A stretch of DNA of 64,000 nt from an uncultured Lachnospiraceae bacterium (GCA_951800685.1 CATOJY010000001.1:186001-250000), one strand, 5' to 3'. Counted from the stretch's first letter, positions 9,078-19,008 are shown. Notes: generated from the sequence alone by a model not told the origin. Made by a program: numbers and translations.

Positions 9078-10286
9078 TTAGTCTGCTTTCTCAGGATTGC
9101 TAGCATCCTTCCCACGCCCACCAGAAGTTTTCTCATCCGGCGTCTGGAAATAATTATGCTCTTCTGAGTTATTCTTCTTATTAAATACGACATGGACATA
9201 TCCTATGCCACCCTCATTTGCGTATGTCCCACTCATAGGGAAACCGCAGGAAAGGTCTGCAAGGCTAAATGGTGCGCCTGCGACCTCACCTGAATAAGGC
9301 TCGCTTCGTGCATTCACAGTCACTGAATATTGCACATTCTTCGCAGTCTCGTCACTGCCATCCCACTTTAATTTCGACTCATTTGAATCGTTAACAGACC
9401 CGAGAGCTGCCGAAATAGCCTCTGCTGTGTAATGCTGTTCTACTATTGAATCTACCTGCTGCCCTATTAACAAAGTGGCGTCTGAATTAGGGTTCTCTAT
9501 ATTTTTCAGCACCTTCGTGTAAATATCTGACGCAATTGACTGCCTCATCTTCCCTATATTGCTTCCATCGTCGGCATATGCAAACTTATAGGCAGCACCT
9601 TTGTTAATAAGCCTATCAACATACTTCGATAGTTTGGTGTCAACAAAATTATCTGCGACTGTTGCCATGCCCTCCACGATATTCCCATAAATCTGGAAGT
9701 ATGTCCCGTTAAACCCTATCGTGAAGAAGAAAATAATCATAATGGTTGGGATAGATACCTTCAAAATATACTGTGTAACAGAATCTGTATCCTCTAGATT
9801 ATATTGTCTATTGCCTTCACTATAGTCAGAGGCCTCTTTTACATCCGGCAAAAGGGACAGTAAAAAAGAGACAATAGAATCCGCCCCAGTGCCGTACTGG
9901 CTGTTCATTATCGTGCTCTGGAAAATCGCTGGAAGCCCAAGGAACTTCTGCCCCTTGCCAGAGGACTTTATCTCATGCACCCGGTCGAATAATGTACGCC
10001 CGCTTAGGTACAGCAATGTAACCAGTCTCTGCCATGCAACTATAAACAGCCCAAGCAAACTAAATGCTGAAAGTATGAAATTCATAAGTTTACCTAGAAA
10101 ATTAAACTTTGAAAACACTTCCCATGAACCTGTAAAGGCATCCGTAGTAAAAACTTCGGTAAGGGATTTTGCATGTGTCACTGTAAAGCTTGCATTAAGT
10201 AAAATGCTGTAAACTGCAAATAATGCCAAAAGTCCTACTATGGTGTTCCTGCGCAAGCTATCAAGGTTTGTTTTGTTTGTGTCCAA
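9078..10286 (-). CDS. polytopic membrane protein of the transfer cluster
   Basis: This 402-residue protein starts at TTG 10286, 8 bases after AGGAGG. Hydrophobic segments lie near residues 16-37, 68-90 and 176-195, with a weaker one at 139-147; the first could act as an uncleaved signal anchor. The C-terminal half is hydrophilic and mostly helical. It lies between the giant surface protein and the giant polytopic protein, separated from each by a hairpin lacking a U-tract, and was probably built as part of one membrane complex with them. A VirB6-like or membrane-scaffold role is possible but no diagnostic motif was seen. Confidence 0.6.
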   Translation of the reverse strand: MDTNKTNLDSLRRNTIVGLLALFAVYSILLNASFTVTHAKSLTEVFTTDAFTGSWEVFSKFNFLGKLMNFILSAFSLLGLFIVAWQRLVTLLYLSGRTLFDRVHEIKSSGKGQKFLGLPAIFQSTIMNSQYGTGADSIVSFLLSLLPDVKEASDYSEGNRQYNLEDTDSVTQYILKVSIPTIMIIFFFTIGFNGTYFQIYGNIVEGMATVADNFVDTKLSKYVDRLINKGAAYKFAYADDGSNIGKMRQSIASDIYTKVLKNIENPNSDATLLIGQQVDSIVEQHYTAEAISAALGSVNDSNESKLKWDGSDETAKNVQYSVTVNARSEPYSGEVAGAPFSLADLSCGFPMSGTYANEGGIGYVHVVFNKKNNSEEHNYFQTPDEKTSGGRGKDASNPEKAD

Positions 10287-10308
10287 TCTATATCGCCTCC
10301 TAACCAGT

Positions 10309-10332
10309 TATAGGCGGCCTGTGCCGCCTATA
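10309..10332 (-). other. intergenic hairpin overlapping a stop codon, no U-tract
   Basis: TATAGGCGGC and GCCGCCTATA form a perfect 10-base-pair stem with a 4-base loop. The TAG stop of the 10328-15565 gene (bases 10330-10328) lies inside the stem, and the downstream gene's ribosome site follows directly (TAGGAGGCG). There is no T run, so read-through into 9078-10286 is expected, with possible translational insulation. Confidence 0.65.
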
Positions 10333-13300
10333 AAATATCAAGTATTATAAACATGATGCCATAGAACACAAAGTTCATAAGGGCAACTCTACTAACGCTG
10401 GGTATGTCATCATAGTGAAACAGCCCAAGGGACAAAATCTTGAACAAATCAATCCCATTCCTGGAAATCCCTGTTGGCATAGCCAGAGCCTCAAAGAAAC
10501 GCCTACCAACCCCAAATTTCAAGAAAAATAAACAAATCCAGCTAATTATCATAAGGTATAGTAAGATGCTGGCAACAATCATTTTACACATTGAAATGAA
10601 ATCGCCTTCCCATGCCTTACGGTAATCCTCCAAAAAGCTATCTTTCATTGAATTGACATACTGATGGATTGCATATGCTGTTTTCTCCCAATAAACATTT
10701 AAGGTGCTGTTACGGTCCTCGCCAAGATACTCGGGATAAAATGGAAGATTCCCAAGCCCGCTCACATAAGCATCCGAACAGTAAAGCATCTGATACAGCA
10801 AACCCTGGCTATCGATAGGACGGCATAACAGTGCGTCATCCACACGTATTGACAGGTTGTAATTAATCAGATTAGGGACACTCCCTTTCTGGTAGTCTTT
10901 GCATTTTTTCGCACTCACTACATACTGGTAACCAGATTTCTCACGGAATAATGTCTTCTTTTCCTGCACTCCGTTCTGAGGGCCAACCGCGATATCGGTT
11001 ATAAATGACTGCAAAGACACATTGCGCGTCCCAACAATAACACACTGTGCCCCAAAAGTCTGCAATAAACAAGATTTCAGCGACTCATCGTTATTACTGT
11101 CGATCGCGGACAAAACACCAAGTATGAGGCTGTTCTGGGATTTAACAGGACCTGCAACAAGGTTGCCATCCTGCATCTTTGTGAACAGTATCCCGCCTAC
11201 ATAGACTTTCGAACCAGATGCTATCTGGTTTACAGGGATAGTCCCTGCTGACTCTGCTAAAATGGAATCACGCAAAGAATTGTTAAGCCCGGTGTAGTAA
11301 ATCCTTGTATTAAGGACGCCAACATCCGAACCTGCAAATAATTTCACAGCGCCTGCGCTATCTTTCGCAAAATAATAATTATTTGTGGGCACATACACAA
11401 AGACATTCGCACTGATTAAGGACTTTATGAGACAGGAGCCGTTTTCCATGACTGCTAGATCCTGCGTGGCTACATCTGTAAGTGACTTATCGCCATACCT
11501 GCAAAACCGCACGCCAGATACGCCATCATTATAAAAATCGGCGTATATAGAGCCAAGAATACCATTCCCCAGGCTATCCTTGTTAAGTGCGAAACGTTTT
11601 GAAACATTCATGTTCGCAACCGGCACACCCTGCATCCCGAGGAATTTATAAAGGTTCTTCTCATAATCGTATAACGACATACCAAGCTGTGTCTTGTAGT
11701 TCTCTGGATTTTCCGCGGCTTTCTGTAACTGCTCAACAGACTTGCACCCTTTGCTGTCCAGGTACCCTGAAAAGTACACAGGCATACTGCCATCCGTAGC
11801 GACCAGTCGCATCTTATGGTAAATCCCTTCGCCAATGGCTTCTGTGGAGCAATATTCAAAGGTTGCTTCCTGACCGCCGCTATTGACAACGACCTGCGTC
11901 CCTTTCCCAACAACCATCTCAACGCCACCTGTGGAGAAGTTCCTGACAGTAATCCTATGCCCGTTTTTATCCAGCGTGAAATCAGTATTCGTTTCCGCAT
12001 TAGCATAAACGGTGCCATTATTCAGTATCAAGTACTCCGCGTTGCCAAACACGTGCCCATCTGTAGTCGCCTGGCTGGCATCCTGCCCATAGTAGACTTC
12101 CGAGCCTGCTAAATTCCTGAACGAAGCCTTGCTCATCAGTGACTTTATGAAACTGCTATCGTATTTACTGACATTGTAGTAAGATTCCCACCAATTACTT
12201 TTCGTGCTTCCAAGGTATTTCTTTAAGTATGAGGGGGACAGGCTCAACTCCTTGAAGAGCTTATTGAGCTGGCTGTCAGATAAGCTCTTTAAAGAACAGG
12301 ATACCCCCTGGTTATCACCGGAGATACTGACGCTCCCTTTGCGGTTGCCCCCGGCAGAGCTTAAAACTGTCACGCTTGGCACTAAATATCCGCATGTAAC
12401 ATACTGGGTTCCTTTTGTACCATACATGAAGTTTGCCAGGGCATTTGACATATCAAGATTATAATTCCACCACTCTCTCAGTACACTGTCTTTTGGTTCG
12501 GTGTTTAGAATATCAGCAGCATCCTGGAAAGTGATTGTACCGGATTGTGCTGTGCTCTTGATTCCCTGCACTTCTAAAGAGTCTATATTAGGTACTATAA
12601 AGTTCCACTTAACAATTATCGTAACATCGGATGATGCATTTTTCTCTGCACCGATATTCACACGCTTTTTAAACGTACGCGTCAGGCATGAAAGACCACG
12701 GGACATAGAGTCCATATTATACATCAATGTTTTTTTACGTATGGTGCCGCCCTCATTCTTTTCTTCGTATACGACACTGTCAAAAGTTGCTGCATAATTA
12801 GACTCTAACTTAGTCCCGTTCTCAGAGTAAACATCAAACAGTTTTTCTTTCTTAATGGATTTACTCACTAATGATGTTGCACCATTAATCTTTTTAATGG
12901 ATGCATTGCTGAGAATAGCACAGATAATCTCCAAATTATAATAAACCTTGTTGCTGTCAGTCACAGCTACAAGGTTATCGGACTTTATAATCTTATTGCC
13001 AACAAGCGCATACCCCTGCTCAGGCAGAATCATAGCTGTGGCGCCGGTTTTAACATTCATAAGGGTATTATTGTTAATAACCTTAACATCTGCCATTCCA
13101 CTGCGCACATCATCTGCGGATACCATTGTTGACTTAACGCCATCGGAACCCTCTATTTCTGTTACGCCTATTACAGAGCTTTGTTCCGTGACCCCAGAGA
13201 CCCTTAGCTTAGACTGGACGATGCTCAATGCGTCATCCCTGGAAGCTGCCTCAATCTTGAAAGTCACCTGGTACATTCTGCTGCCGGCATAAACCTTGGT

Positions 13301-15565
13301 TGCCACATCAGCCGCTAAATCATCATTGTCTGATTTCTTTGTTGTTGCGTTAATTGATGTGCTCCCATAGCTGTAAGAGTACCCATTCTTATCCTCCAAC
13401 AGGAGTTTAATGACATAAGCTTTCTTATTCGCCGCGTATACAGCAGTATCAGCAAACAGGTTGTTGATAAATTGCGCTGCGTTCCCGACAATCGTGCTCT
13501 TAAGCGCTATTGTAAAGTCAGCGCTCGCATTCCTGTTATACTTCGACAGTTTTATTGTTTTTGTCAAGGCTGGCTCCGGGTTCTCGTAACCCTCTGGTAC
13601 ACTTGACACCTTTACTGTATAGACGCCATAAGGAAGCGTAGATTTGTGCACGCTTTCCCCATAGAAGAAGCTCTCGGCTATTTCCCCTTCGCTGTCGTAA
13701 ACCTCTACGTACGCCCCGGGCACCGGTACACCGGCATCTTCTTCATGTACACTTACAGTTAAATTTCCTTTCTCAGCAGGGCTGTTTCTAATCCTGAATT
13801 TCCGGATTTCACCGTCCTGGCTAAAGCTGACACTGTTATAGTAGTCGTTAAGCACATAGTCGTCAGGTACGTCTGTCTGCTCGAAATAATAAGTGCCTTC
13901 CCTTAACTGGAAGGTTACCACACCCTGCTGGTCAGTAACGCTCTCACCAACGGCTGTGCCGTCTTCCGCATAAACCGAGATTGTAGCATTGCTTATCGGC
14001 TGGTTGGTGTCATTGTCTATGCACTGCACATAAAGAAGGGAATCCTGTTCCCATACCGTCTCTGTCTCCGTTTCCGACTCCGAGGGCGGTTCCTCAGCCC
14101 CATCCCCCTCTACCTTTGCCACCGTTGCTGATTTCTTTACCCTATCGTCGTAACTGGCAAAACTCTCGCTGTCTTCCAAAATCTTCATATAAGGCAGATC
14201 GCTGCCATCCACAAATGATACACGGTCTTCCGCAAACCCCTGCTCCTGCCAGAACACTTCATTGTCTGTTAGCTGTATCTTAGAAAAATCATAGCGTGCA
14301 TCCTTATTCGCCACACGGTACAGCAGCTTATACGCCGTCTCGTATGTAAAGTCCTGGTACAAATCAATATACTCAGAATCATCTTCAAAATTCAGGATAC
14401 CTTTCGCAATCAAAAAAGCTACAGTACCCTTTGCGCTGGAGTCCAATGAACCAAGATACCTAGTCCCGTACTTGTAAGCAACCGTATTGGCTTCTGTCTT
14501 TGTCATATCCTTTTCGGTTCCACGGAGCATGGTTTCTATAATCTTTAATGCATCTATGGTAGTTAAATTTTCCTGCCTAAAATAGTCAGGCTGTTCACTT
14601 TCCATAATAATCGTTCTGCTCTTCCCCGCAGGGGATTGCTCAACATCAGCATCAAAAACACTGCTGCCATCAAGCCTATTAAGTGATACAGAACTCCCTA
14701 GATAGTTAGTACCTTCCACAGGTTCATCCCCACTGATAATAACTGGGCGCTGTGATGGATGCCAGGGGGGCTTATAATCACTGCGCTGCATCAGATTGTA
14801 CTCTGTAAGGAAACTGCTCTTCGCGGTACTTATCTCACCCTGCTCTATCAGTCCTTTATTTAAAAGTTCCGAAAGGTACAGTTCATACACATCAGGGTGT
14901 GCATACACATTGTAATCAGAATCAAAAATAGCGTGTACTGCCTGGCCATCCGTGGTTTTATAGTTCTTTTGGCTGCTGACCCTTTGCATACTCCCATCCA
15001 CATTTCTAAATGCGTCCGTCCGCCAGATGATTGTTCGGGATTCAACCGTGCCATACAGAATTTTATACAGCATGGTATACAGCTCAGTCTTGTCCATACG
15101 GTTTATAAGGTCAAAGTCCTCACCGCTCCCGTCTAGCGTTGCTTCTATCCCTCTCCTGCCGTAACTTAATGCAACTCTTCTCTGTAAGAAATTATGCTCG
15201 ATTAAGTAAGACTTGGTTGCTGACAACCCGCCCATCGTCCGGTCAGGAACCTCATTAAAATAAGTATCCCTGTCCTTTGCGTAACCTATGGAGCTCGTTA
15301 TCGTATTAAACTGCTTTTTCGTTATTTTGAAGTCTACTCCCTTATTGTTGTTATTCACAGAGTAAAAACCCCGTACATCGCCCCAGGAAGAGGCTTTAGC
15401 GCTTGCCATTGTATTTGCCCAGGTAACAAAGGGCACATCAGCCGCCTCGAAACCATCCTGCGTAGTTTTGATATCTGTTGCTAGCACATTCAGTGGCGCA
15501 TAAGCAGCAAGATTACCGGACAGCAGGCAAGCGGCCATGGCAGCTAACATTGCTTTCTTTTTCAC
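10328..15565 (-). CDS. giant surface protein with S-layer-like and CnaB/SpaA-like domains
   Basis: This 1745-residue protein starts at GTG 15565 behind TAGGAGGTGCGAT. It has a typical signal peptide (residues 1-30, ending VLATD). Residues about 335-420 contain two helical units (TVAFLIAKGILNF) that resemble degenerate S-layer homology repeats. A Ser/Glu/Thr linker leads to two CnaB/SpaA-like prealbumin beta domains at about 508-600 and 601-690 (GVVTFQLREGTYYF; STLPYGVYTVKV). The rest is a long beta-rich ectodomain, and two or three C-terminal transmembrane helices (from about residue 1660) replace a sortase motif. Proteins of this kind act at the cell surface, and next to a conjugation module an adhesin or mating-contact role like PrgB is plausible. 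The domains are read from the sequence; the mating role is inferred. Confidence 0.7.
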   Translation of the reverse strand: MKKKAMLAAMAACLLSGNLAAYAPLNVLATDIKTTQDGFEAADVPFVTWANTMASAKASSWGDVRGFYSVNNNNKGVDFKITKKQFNTITSSIGYAKDRDTYFNEVPDRTMGGLSATKSYLIEHNFLQRRVALSYGRRGIEATLDGSGEDFDLINRMDKTELYTMLYKILYGTVESRTIIWRTDAFRNVDGSMQRVSSQKNYKTTDGQAVHAIFDSDYNVYAHPDVYELYLSELLNKGLIEQGEISTAKSSFLTEYNLMQRSDYKPPWHPSQRPVIISGDEPVEGTNYLGSSVSLNRLDGSSVFDADVEQSPAGKSRTIIMESEQPDYFRQENLTTIDALKIIETMLRGTEKDMTKTEANTVAYKYGTRYLGSLDSSAKGTVAFLIAKGILNFEDDSEYIDLYQDFTYETAYKLLYRVANKDARYDFSKIQLTDNEVFWQEQGFAEDRVSFVDGSDLPYMKILEDSESFASYDDRVKKSATVAKVEGDGAEEPPSESETETETVWEQDSLLYVQCIDNDTNQPISNATISVYAEDGTAVGESVTDQQGVVTFQLREGTYYFEQTDVPDDYVLNDYYNSVSFSQDGEIRKFRIRNSPAEKGNLTVSVHEEDAGVPVPGAYVEVYDSEGEIAESFFYGESVHKSTLPYGVYTVKVSSVPEGYENPEPALTKTIKLSKYNRNASADFTIALKSTIVGNAAQFINNLFADTAVYAANKKAYVIKLLLEDKNGYSYSYGSTSINATTKKSDNDDLAADVATKVYAGSRMYQVTFKIEAASRDDALSIVQSKLRVSGVTEQSSVIGVTEIEGSDGVKSTMVSADDVRSGMADVKVINNNTLMNVKTGATAMILPEQGYALVGNKIIKSDNLVAVTDSNKVYYNLEIICAILSNASIKKINGATSLVSKSIKKEKLFDVYSENGTKLESNYAATFDSVVYEEKNEGGTIRKKTLMYNMDSMSRGLSCLTRTFKKRVNIGAEKNASSDVTIIVKWNFIVPNIDSLEVQGIKSTAQSGTITFQDAADILNTEPKDSVLREWWNYNLDMSNALANFMYGTKGTQYVTCGYLVPSVTVLSSAGGNRKGSVSISGDNQGVSCSLKSLSDSQLNKLFKELSLSPSYLKKYLGSTKSNWWESYYNVSKYDSSFIKSLMSKASFRNLAGSEVYYGQDASQATTDGHVFGNAEYLILNNGTVYANAETNTDFTLDKNGHRITVRNFSTGGVEMVVGKGTQVVVNSGGQEATFEYCSTEAIGEGIYHKMRLVATDGSMPVYFSGYLDSKGCKSVEQLQKAAENPENYKTQLGMSLYDYEKNLYKFLGMQGVPVANMNVSKRFALNKDSLGNGILGSIYADFYNDGVSGVRFCRYGDKSLTDVATQDLAVMENGSCLIKSLISANVFVYVPTNNYYFAKDSAGAVKLFAGSDVGVLNTRIYYTGLNNSLRDSILAESAGTIPVNQIASGSKVYVGGILFTKMQDGNLVAGPVKSQNSLILGVLSAIDSNNDESLKSCLLQTFGAQCVIVGTRNVSLQSFITDIAVGPQNGVQEKKTLFREKSGYQYVVSAKKCKDYQKGSVPNLINYNLSIRVDDALLCRPIDSQGLLYQMLYCSDAYVSGLGNLPFYPEYLGEDRNSTLNVYWEKTAYAIHQYVNSMKDSFLEDYRKAWEGDFISMCKMIVASILLYLMIISWICLFFLKFGVGRRFFEALAMPTGISRNGIDLFKILSLGLFHYDDIPSVSRVALMNFVFYGIMFIILDIL

Positions 15566-15575
15566 ATCGCACCTC

Positions 15576-16040
15576 CTAAATTAGTTTTCGTGATACTTCA
15601 AACAGATAAGGCATCTTTGAAAAAGCCCTGCGTATATCCGCGTTCTCTTTAACAGCTACAATCTCATACTGTGAAAAATCACTATGCGAAAAAATGCCCT
15701 GCCTTACAACTTCCCCCTCGCTATTGCAGGAATCAAAAATTACATCCTTAAATTCTGGGTTCACAGCGATGACAATCTTCTGTACGCGGTCACTGCCCTT
15801 GCCGGACGCCCCTTTTACAAGCTCCTGGTATATCTCTGTAAGGATCATTTCTTTCACTTTGTCTTCACGGACTATCCTAGCCTTATGTGCTTCCTGCATT
15901 CGTTCGCGTTTACTATTTAGGAAAAAAGAGCTTTCGGACAGTTCTTTCCGTATAGCGACTATCACCTTCTGCCAAGGAGATAGCCGCCTTAAATTCAATG
16001 GCTGGTTTATATCGACTTCCCTGCCAATTACAGCCCTCAT
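15576..16040 (-). CDS. small unrecognised protein next to clamp loader
   Basis: This 154-residue soluble protein has a basic helical N-terminal half (residues 1-75) and a mixed alpha/beta C-terminal half (KIVIAVNPEFKDVIF). The start at ATG 16040 has GGGGGTGATAACTA upstream and overlaps the stop of the DnaX-like gene, so the two are probably translationally coupled. No family was recognised. Its pairing with a clamp-loader ATPase makes an accessory replication role possible but unproven. Confidence 0.7.
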   Translation of the reverse strand: MRAVIGREVDINQPLNLRRLSPWQKVIVAIRKELSESSFFLNSKRERMQEAHKARIVREDKVKEMILTEIYQELVKGASGKGSDRVQKIVIAVNPEFKDVIFDSCNSEGEVVRQGIFSHSDFSQYEIVAVKENADIRRAFSKMPYLFEVSRKLI

Positions 16041-17251
16041 TAGTTATCACCCCCAAACATATTCATGGATTCAAGGAAAGTTTCTTTGTCAAGGCTGGCT
16101 GTTGCATTAGAAACAGCCTGTGCAACAGCTTTTTTATCTTTAAATACGGAATTGGCTTCCTTGCGCTGCAAAGTGGCAGCTTTCCTGTCATCCCTTACTA
16201 TGTCTTTAATAGATTTATTTCTCATTATTTGCCGCATCTTTAAAAAAGCAAATTTTATATCGTTTTCAGAAGAATATGCATTTAATTTCTCCCCAACTGA
16301 TGCAAGCTGCACTAATGCTGTGTTCCTGAACACTTCTTTGACAATCGCTGCCTGCTCCTTAGTGAAATCGCCAGTTATATTGCCTTCCATAAGGTATATT
16401 ACCTCGAGTATGAAAGATTTTATCTGCTGCACAACAGTACTTTTTTCATGTGCTTTTAACATTTTATCAGCTGCTATGATGCTGGAAGTCATCTGTGCCT
16501 CTGTAAATGCCGTAAACAACTCTATAATTTCATCAATATCAATCAAATTCAAATAGTTGATAAGTTCTTCCTGTGTTACACTATTCTCTGATACAAATTC
16601 GGCCAGGTTGATTAGCTCACGTGGCACGCCCCCCGCACTTTTTATGATAAGGCTTGAGACCTCTTTAGGGATTCTCACATAATTATTGGCACACCATTGA
16701 GTCAGAAGCGCTTCTGACTCATTCTGGTTGATCCTGGTGAACCTGAATACCCTCGCACGGCTTCGTAAAGGCGTTATTAACTTATTTAACTCTGTAGTTG
16801 TCATAATAATATGGACATTAGGAGGCATCGCGTCAATCCTCTCGAGTAACATGGTTTGCAAGTATTCGTCTTTAACGGCGTGCATCTCCTCTAGAACATA
16901 CACACATTTCTTGGCGGATGGCTGCAAGACAAATATCTCTTTAACCAATTCCCCAAAATCAGACCTGCTATTTTTCTCAGCCATATTTACGCGCATGAAG
17001 TTACAGGTAGGGATATCCTTACTTATAGCATTTTGCAGCTGTTTACAGCTTCCACATCCTAAACAGGGTTCACCCTGCGATGGGTTTTCACACAAAATGG
17101 ACATAGCAGAGAGCAGCGCTGTCGTGGATTTCCCTGTCCCATGATAACCAGCCAATATTGTCAGCTTTGGGAAATTACCGTTCGATAATGCCCGCTGCAG
17201 CAGAATAACTGAACCTGATTGTCCCACAATATTTCTAAATTGCATAATCAT
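16040..17251 (-). CDS. dnaX-like: DnaX-like DNA polymerase III gamma/tau clamp-loader ATPase
   Basis: This 403-residue AAA+ protein matches the DnaX core. It has FRNIVGQ near the start, Walker A GYHGTGKST at residues 35-43, and a zinc-binding set at C54, C63, C66 and C69 (CLGCGSC). The Walker B strand is VYVLEEMHAV, sensor 1 lies around IIMTTTE, and LRSRARVF corresponds to the SRC arginine-finger region, in which the cysteine of SRC is replaced by alanine. DnaX subunits drive opening and loading of the sliding clamp at primed DNA. It is shorter than cellular gamma/tau (often 550 residues or more) and lacks an obvious tau tail. ATG 17251 lies 8 bases after GGAG. A terminator separates it from the upstream abundant-protein gene. 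Confidence 0.88.
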   Translation of the reverse strand: MIMQFRNIVGQSGSVILLQRALSNGNFPKLTILAGYHGTGKSTTALLSAMSILCENPSQGEPCLGCGSCKQLQNAISKDIPTCNFMRVNMAEKNSRSDFGELVKEIFVLQPSAKKCVYVLEEMHAVKDEYLQTMLLERIDAMPPNVHIIMTTTELNKLITPLRSRARVFRFTRINQNESEALLTQWCANNYVRIPKEVSSLIIKSAGGVPRELINLAEFVSENSVTQEELINYLNLIDIDEIIELFTAFTEAQMTSSIIAADKMLKAHEKSTVVQQIKSFILEVIYLMEGNITGDFTKEQAAIVKEVFRNTALVQLASVGEKLNAYSSENDIKFAFLKMRQIMRNKSIKDIVRDDRKAATLQRKEANSVFKDKKAVAQAVSNATASLDKETFLESMNMFGGDN

Positions 17252-17304
17252 ACAAATTTCTCCTACTGATTCTGACAGTTCCGCACAAATGCCTATAAAA
17301 GCAG

Positions 17305-17330
17305 AAAGAGGGGTGCATACACCCCTCTTT
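17305..17330 (-). terminator. hairpin terminator after 17338-19008
   Basis: AAAGAGGGGTG and CACCCCTCTTT form a perfect 11-base-pair stem around a 4-base loop, 7 bases past the 17338 stop. On the minus strand CTGCTTTTATAGG follows, a moderate U-tract. The stem's own A and T ends make it usable in both directions. Confidence 0.72.
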
Positions 17331-17337
17331 CACACGA

Positions 17338-19008
17338 TTAGGCAATTCCTTTGAGAATCTTTGTCAATTCTGCGGAATCAATGATTGCGCCCTCAAACAT
17401 TGACTTGTTGTTGATATCACCCTGCATTGCAGACAGGTATGTATCTACCGAAGTATCCTCGTCATCCTTTTTGCTCTTCCTGCGTGTCAGCTTCCTCGCT
17501 TCCTCAGCGAACACTTCCAGGGAAAGACCGGACTTCTCGATTACATCACGGTAATTCGGGTTAGCCAGCGGCCCGTTCTCTGGGTCGTCCAGCTTGTAAG
17601 TAACATAGCTGTACGTAAACTTAGCCGGGTCTTTCTTATTCACTTTCCTGGTCTTGACCGGGATAAGAACATCCGTCAGGGTCAAGGTCTTGTCAAAGTA
17701 CCTCGGAACAACGATAGGCTTGCACTGGCCTTTTGTCTTGAAGTATTCGGAGCTTACCCGTACTTCGCTGTTTGCATCATCCCACTTAATATCAGCCTTC
17801 GTGGAGTCTGACAGCGCGTCGTAGATCCCTTTATTCTTGATTACGGACTCAACATGCAGGTTCAGCCCATCAGCTTCCTCAGCCGTCAGGTGCTGCTGTG
17901 ACGCCGTCTTGTACACTGCCATAGGAACATAGTTCTTTTCTGTAACCATGGATTTTCTTGTTGCAGTGTCTTTCCTTAAAATAAGTGTCGGGCGATACTG
18001 CGCCGGCTGTGCCGTGCCCGTCACATCTGCATCAGCTTTTTTCTTCTTAATCTGTTTCTTGGAAATCTGCAGCCAGGAAGCTTCTTTGCCCATAATGGCG
18101 TCGTCCTCACGAATCTGACCATGGAAGATTGCAGCGATGGTAGCCAGTAGCTGCTCATACGGAAGAACTTTAATGACCTTTTCTTTATTATTCGGATCGA
18201 AAGAAACCTCTTTCTTAGCAAGCACGTCATCGATAAAAGAAACGCTTGACTGGATACCAGCCGGGTAAGAAATAATTCCGCCTACAATTTGGCCTGGTTT
18301 TGCCTCACGGAAAGTAACAACCTGTTCTTTCAGAATCTTTGACAGCGGCGCCTTCTTGGACTTGTCGAAAGTATTCTGCTCTTCCGGTGTCAGTGGGTTA
18401 TCCGGATCAAGCTGGATGCAGCCATTAGCGTCCAGCAGTTTTACGCTGGTTTTGCTTGCTTTAACCGCTGTCGGTGTTTTAGTAACAAAAGCATGGAAAC
18501 GCCCATTTTCCTTAGCATGAAGGAAAAACTTCTGGTTTGCGGATTCGAAGTTCTCTTTCGGAACAATGCTGCCGGTTGCTACAGGCGCTTCTCCGAAAGC
18601 TTCCAGATTACTCAAGGTGTTGTCAATGCTAACATCCCCCAGGTCGTCGAGATTGAGATTGTTAAGATCACTCATAGTTTCATTCTCCTTTTTATAATTA
18701 TTTTTTACCACTTCTGTGACTACGAGCATACCATCCTGGATGCCCTTTTTTATAAGTTTCTGTTCATCCCTGTTCCAGCAGCATAAACTGTTACCATCCG
18801 AGGAATAAACGATGGCTGGGTTGTCCGCAAGTGGCGTATCAGATGCAACCCACCTGAAACCATCAATTACTACGATACTATCGCAGTAACCAACGTCTTT
18901 CTTGGACTCAAATTCGGAAGCCTTACACAATACGCGGGTTTCCGTATCACAAAGCTTCAATACATCCGAAATTAAGCCTCTTTCCTGTAAATAGCCCAAT
19001 GTTATCAT
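17338..19008 (-). CDS. unrecognised, probably abundant protein with two in-frame starts
   Basis: The full frame gives 556 residues from ATG 19008 (GGAGG upstream). Within it, ATG 18675 (residue 112) has an AAGGAG site 9 bases upstream, and the 445-residue product from there begins with an acidic Asn/Asp/Leu-rich segment (MSDLNNLNLDDLGDV). The first 111 residues form a separate compact domain with Cys and Trp. The main part is a soluble mixed alpha/beta protein with basic patches (KKQIKKKKAD; RKLTRRKSKKDDE). Its own terminator downstream and the strong internal site suggest high expression. A single-stranded DNA-binding or other structural nucleic-acid role is possible, as for 37977-39347, but no OB-fold signature was confirmed. 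Confidence 0.75.
   Translation of the reverse strand: MITLGYLQERGLISDVLKLCDTETRVLCKASEFESKKDVGYCDSIVVIDGFRWVASDTPLADNPAIVYSSDGNSLCCWNRDEQKLIKKGIQDGMLVVTEVVKNNYKKENETMSDLNNLNLDDLGDVSIDNTLSNLEAFGEAPVATGSIVPKENFESANQKFFLHAKENGRFHAFVTKTPTAVKASKTSVKLLDANGCIQLDPDNPLTPEEQNTFDKSKKAPLSKILKEQVVTFREAKPGQIVGGIISYPAGIQSSVSFIDDVLAKKEVSFDPNNKEKVIKVLPYEQLLATIAAIFHGQIREDDAIMGKEASWLQISKKQIKKKKADADVTGTAQPAQYRPTLILRKDTATRKSMVTEKNYVPMAVYKTASQQHLTAEEADGLNLHVESVIKNKGIYDALSDSTKADIKWDDANSEVRVSSEYFKTKGQCKPIVVPRYFDKTLTLTDVLIPVKTRKVNKKDPAKFTYSYVTYKLDDPENGPLANPNYRDVIEKSGLSLEVFAEEARKLTRRKSKKDDEDTSVDTYLSAMQGDINNKSMFEGAIIDSAELTKILKGIA
18673..18690 (-). promoter_or_regulatory. internal ribosome binding site and in-frame start
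   Basis: AAGGAG at 18690-18685, nine bases, then ATG at 18675-18673, all inside and in frame with the 17338-19008 gene. It is as strong as the sites used by most neighbouring genes, so a shorter second product is likely. Confidence 0.6.

Noticed and set aside
17338..19008. Major capsid or structural phage protein
   Set aside because: High expression would fit, but there is no other virion gene and no capsid pattern; the same applies to 37977-39347.
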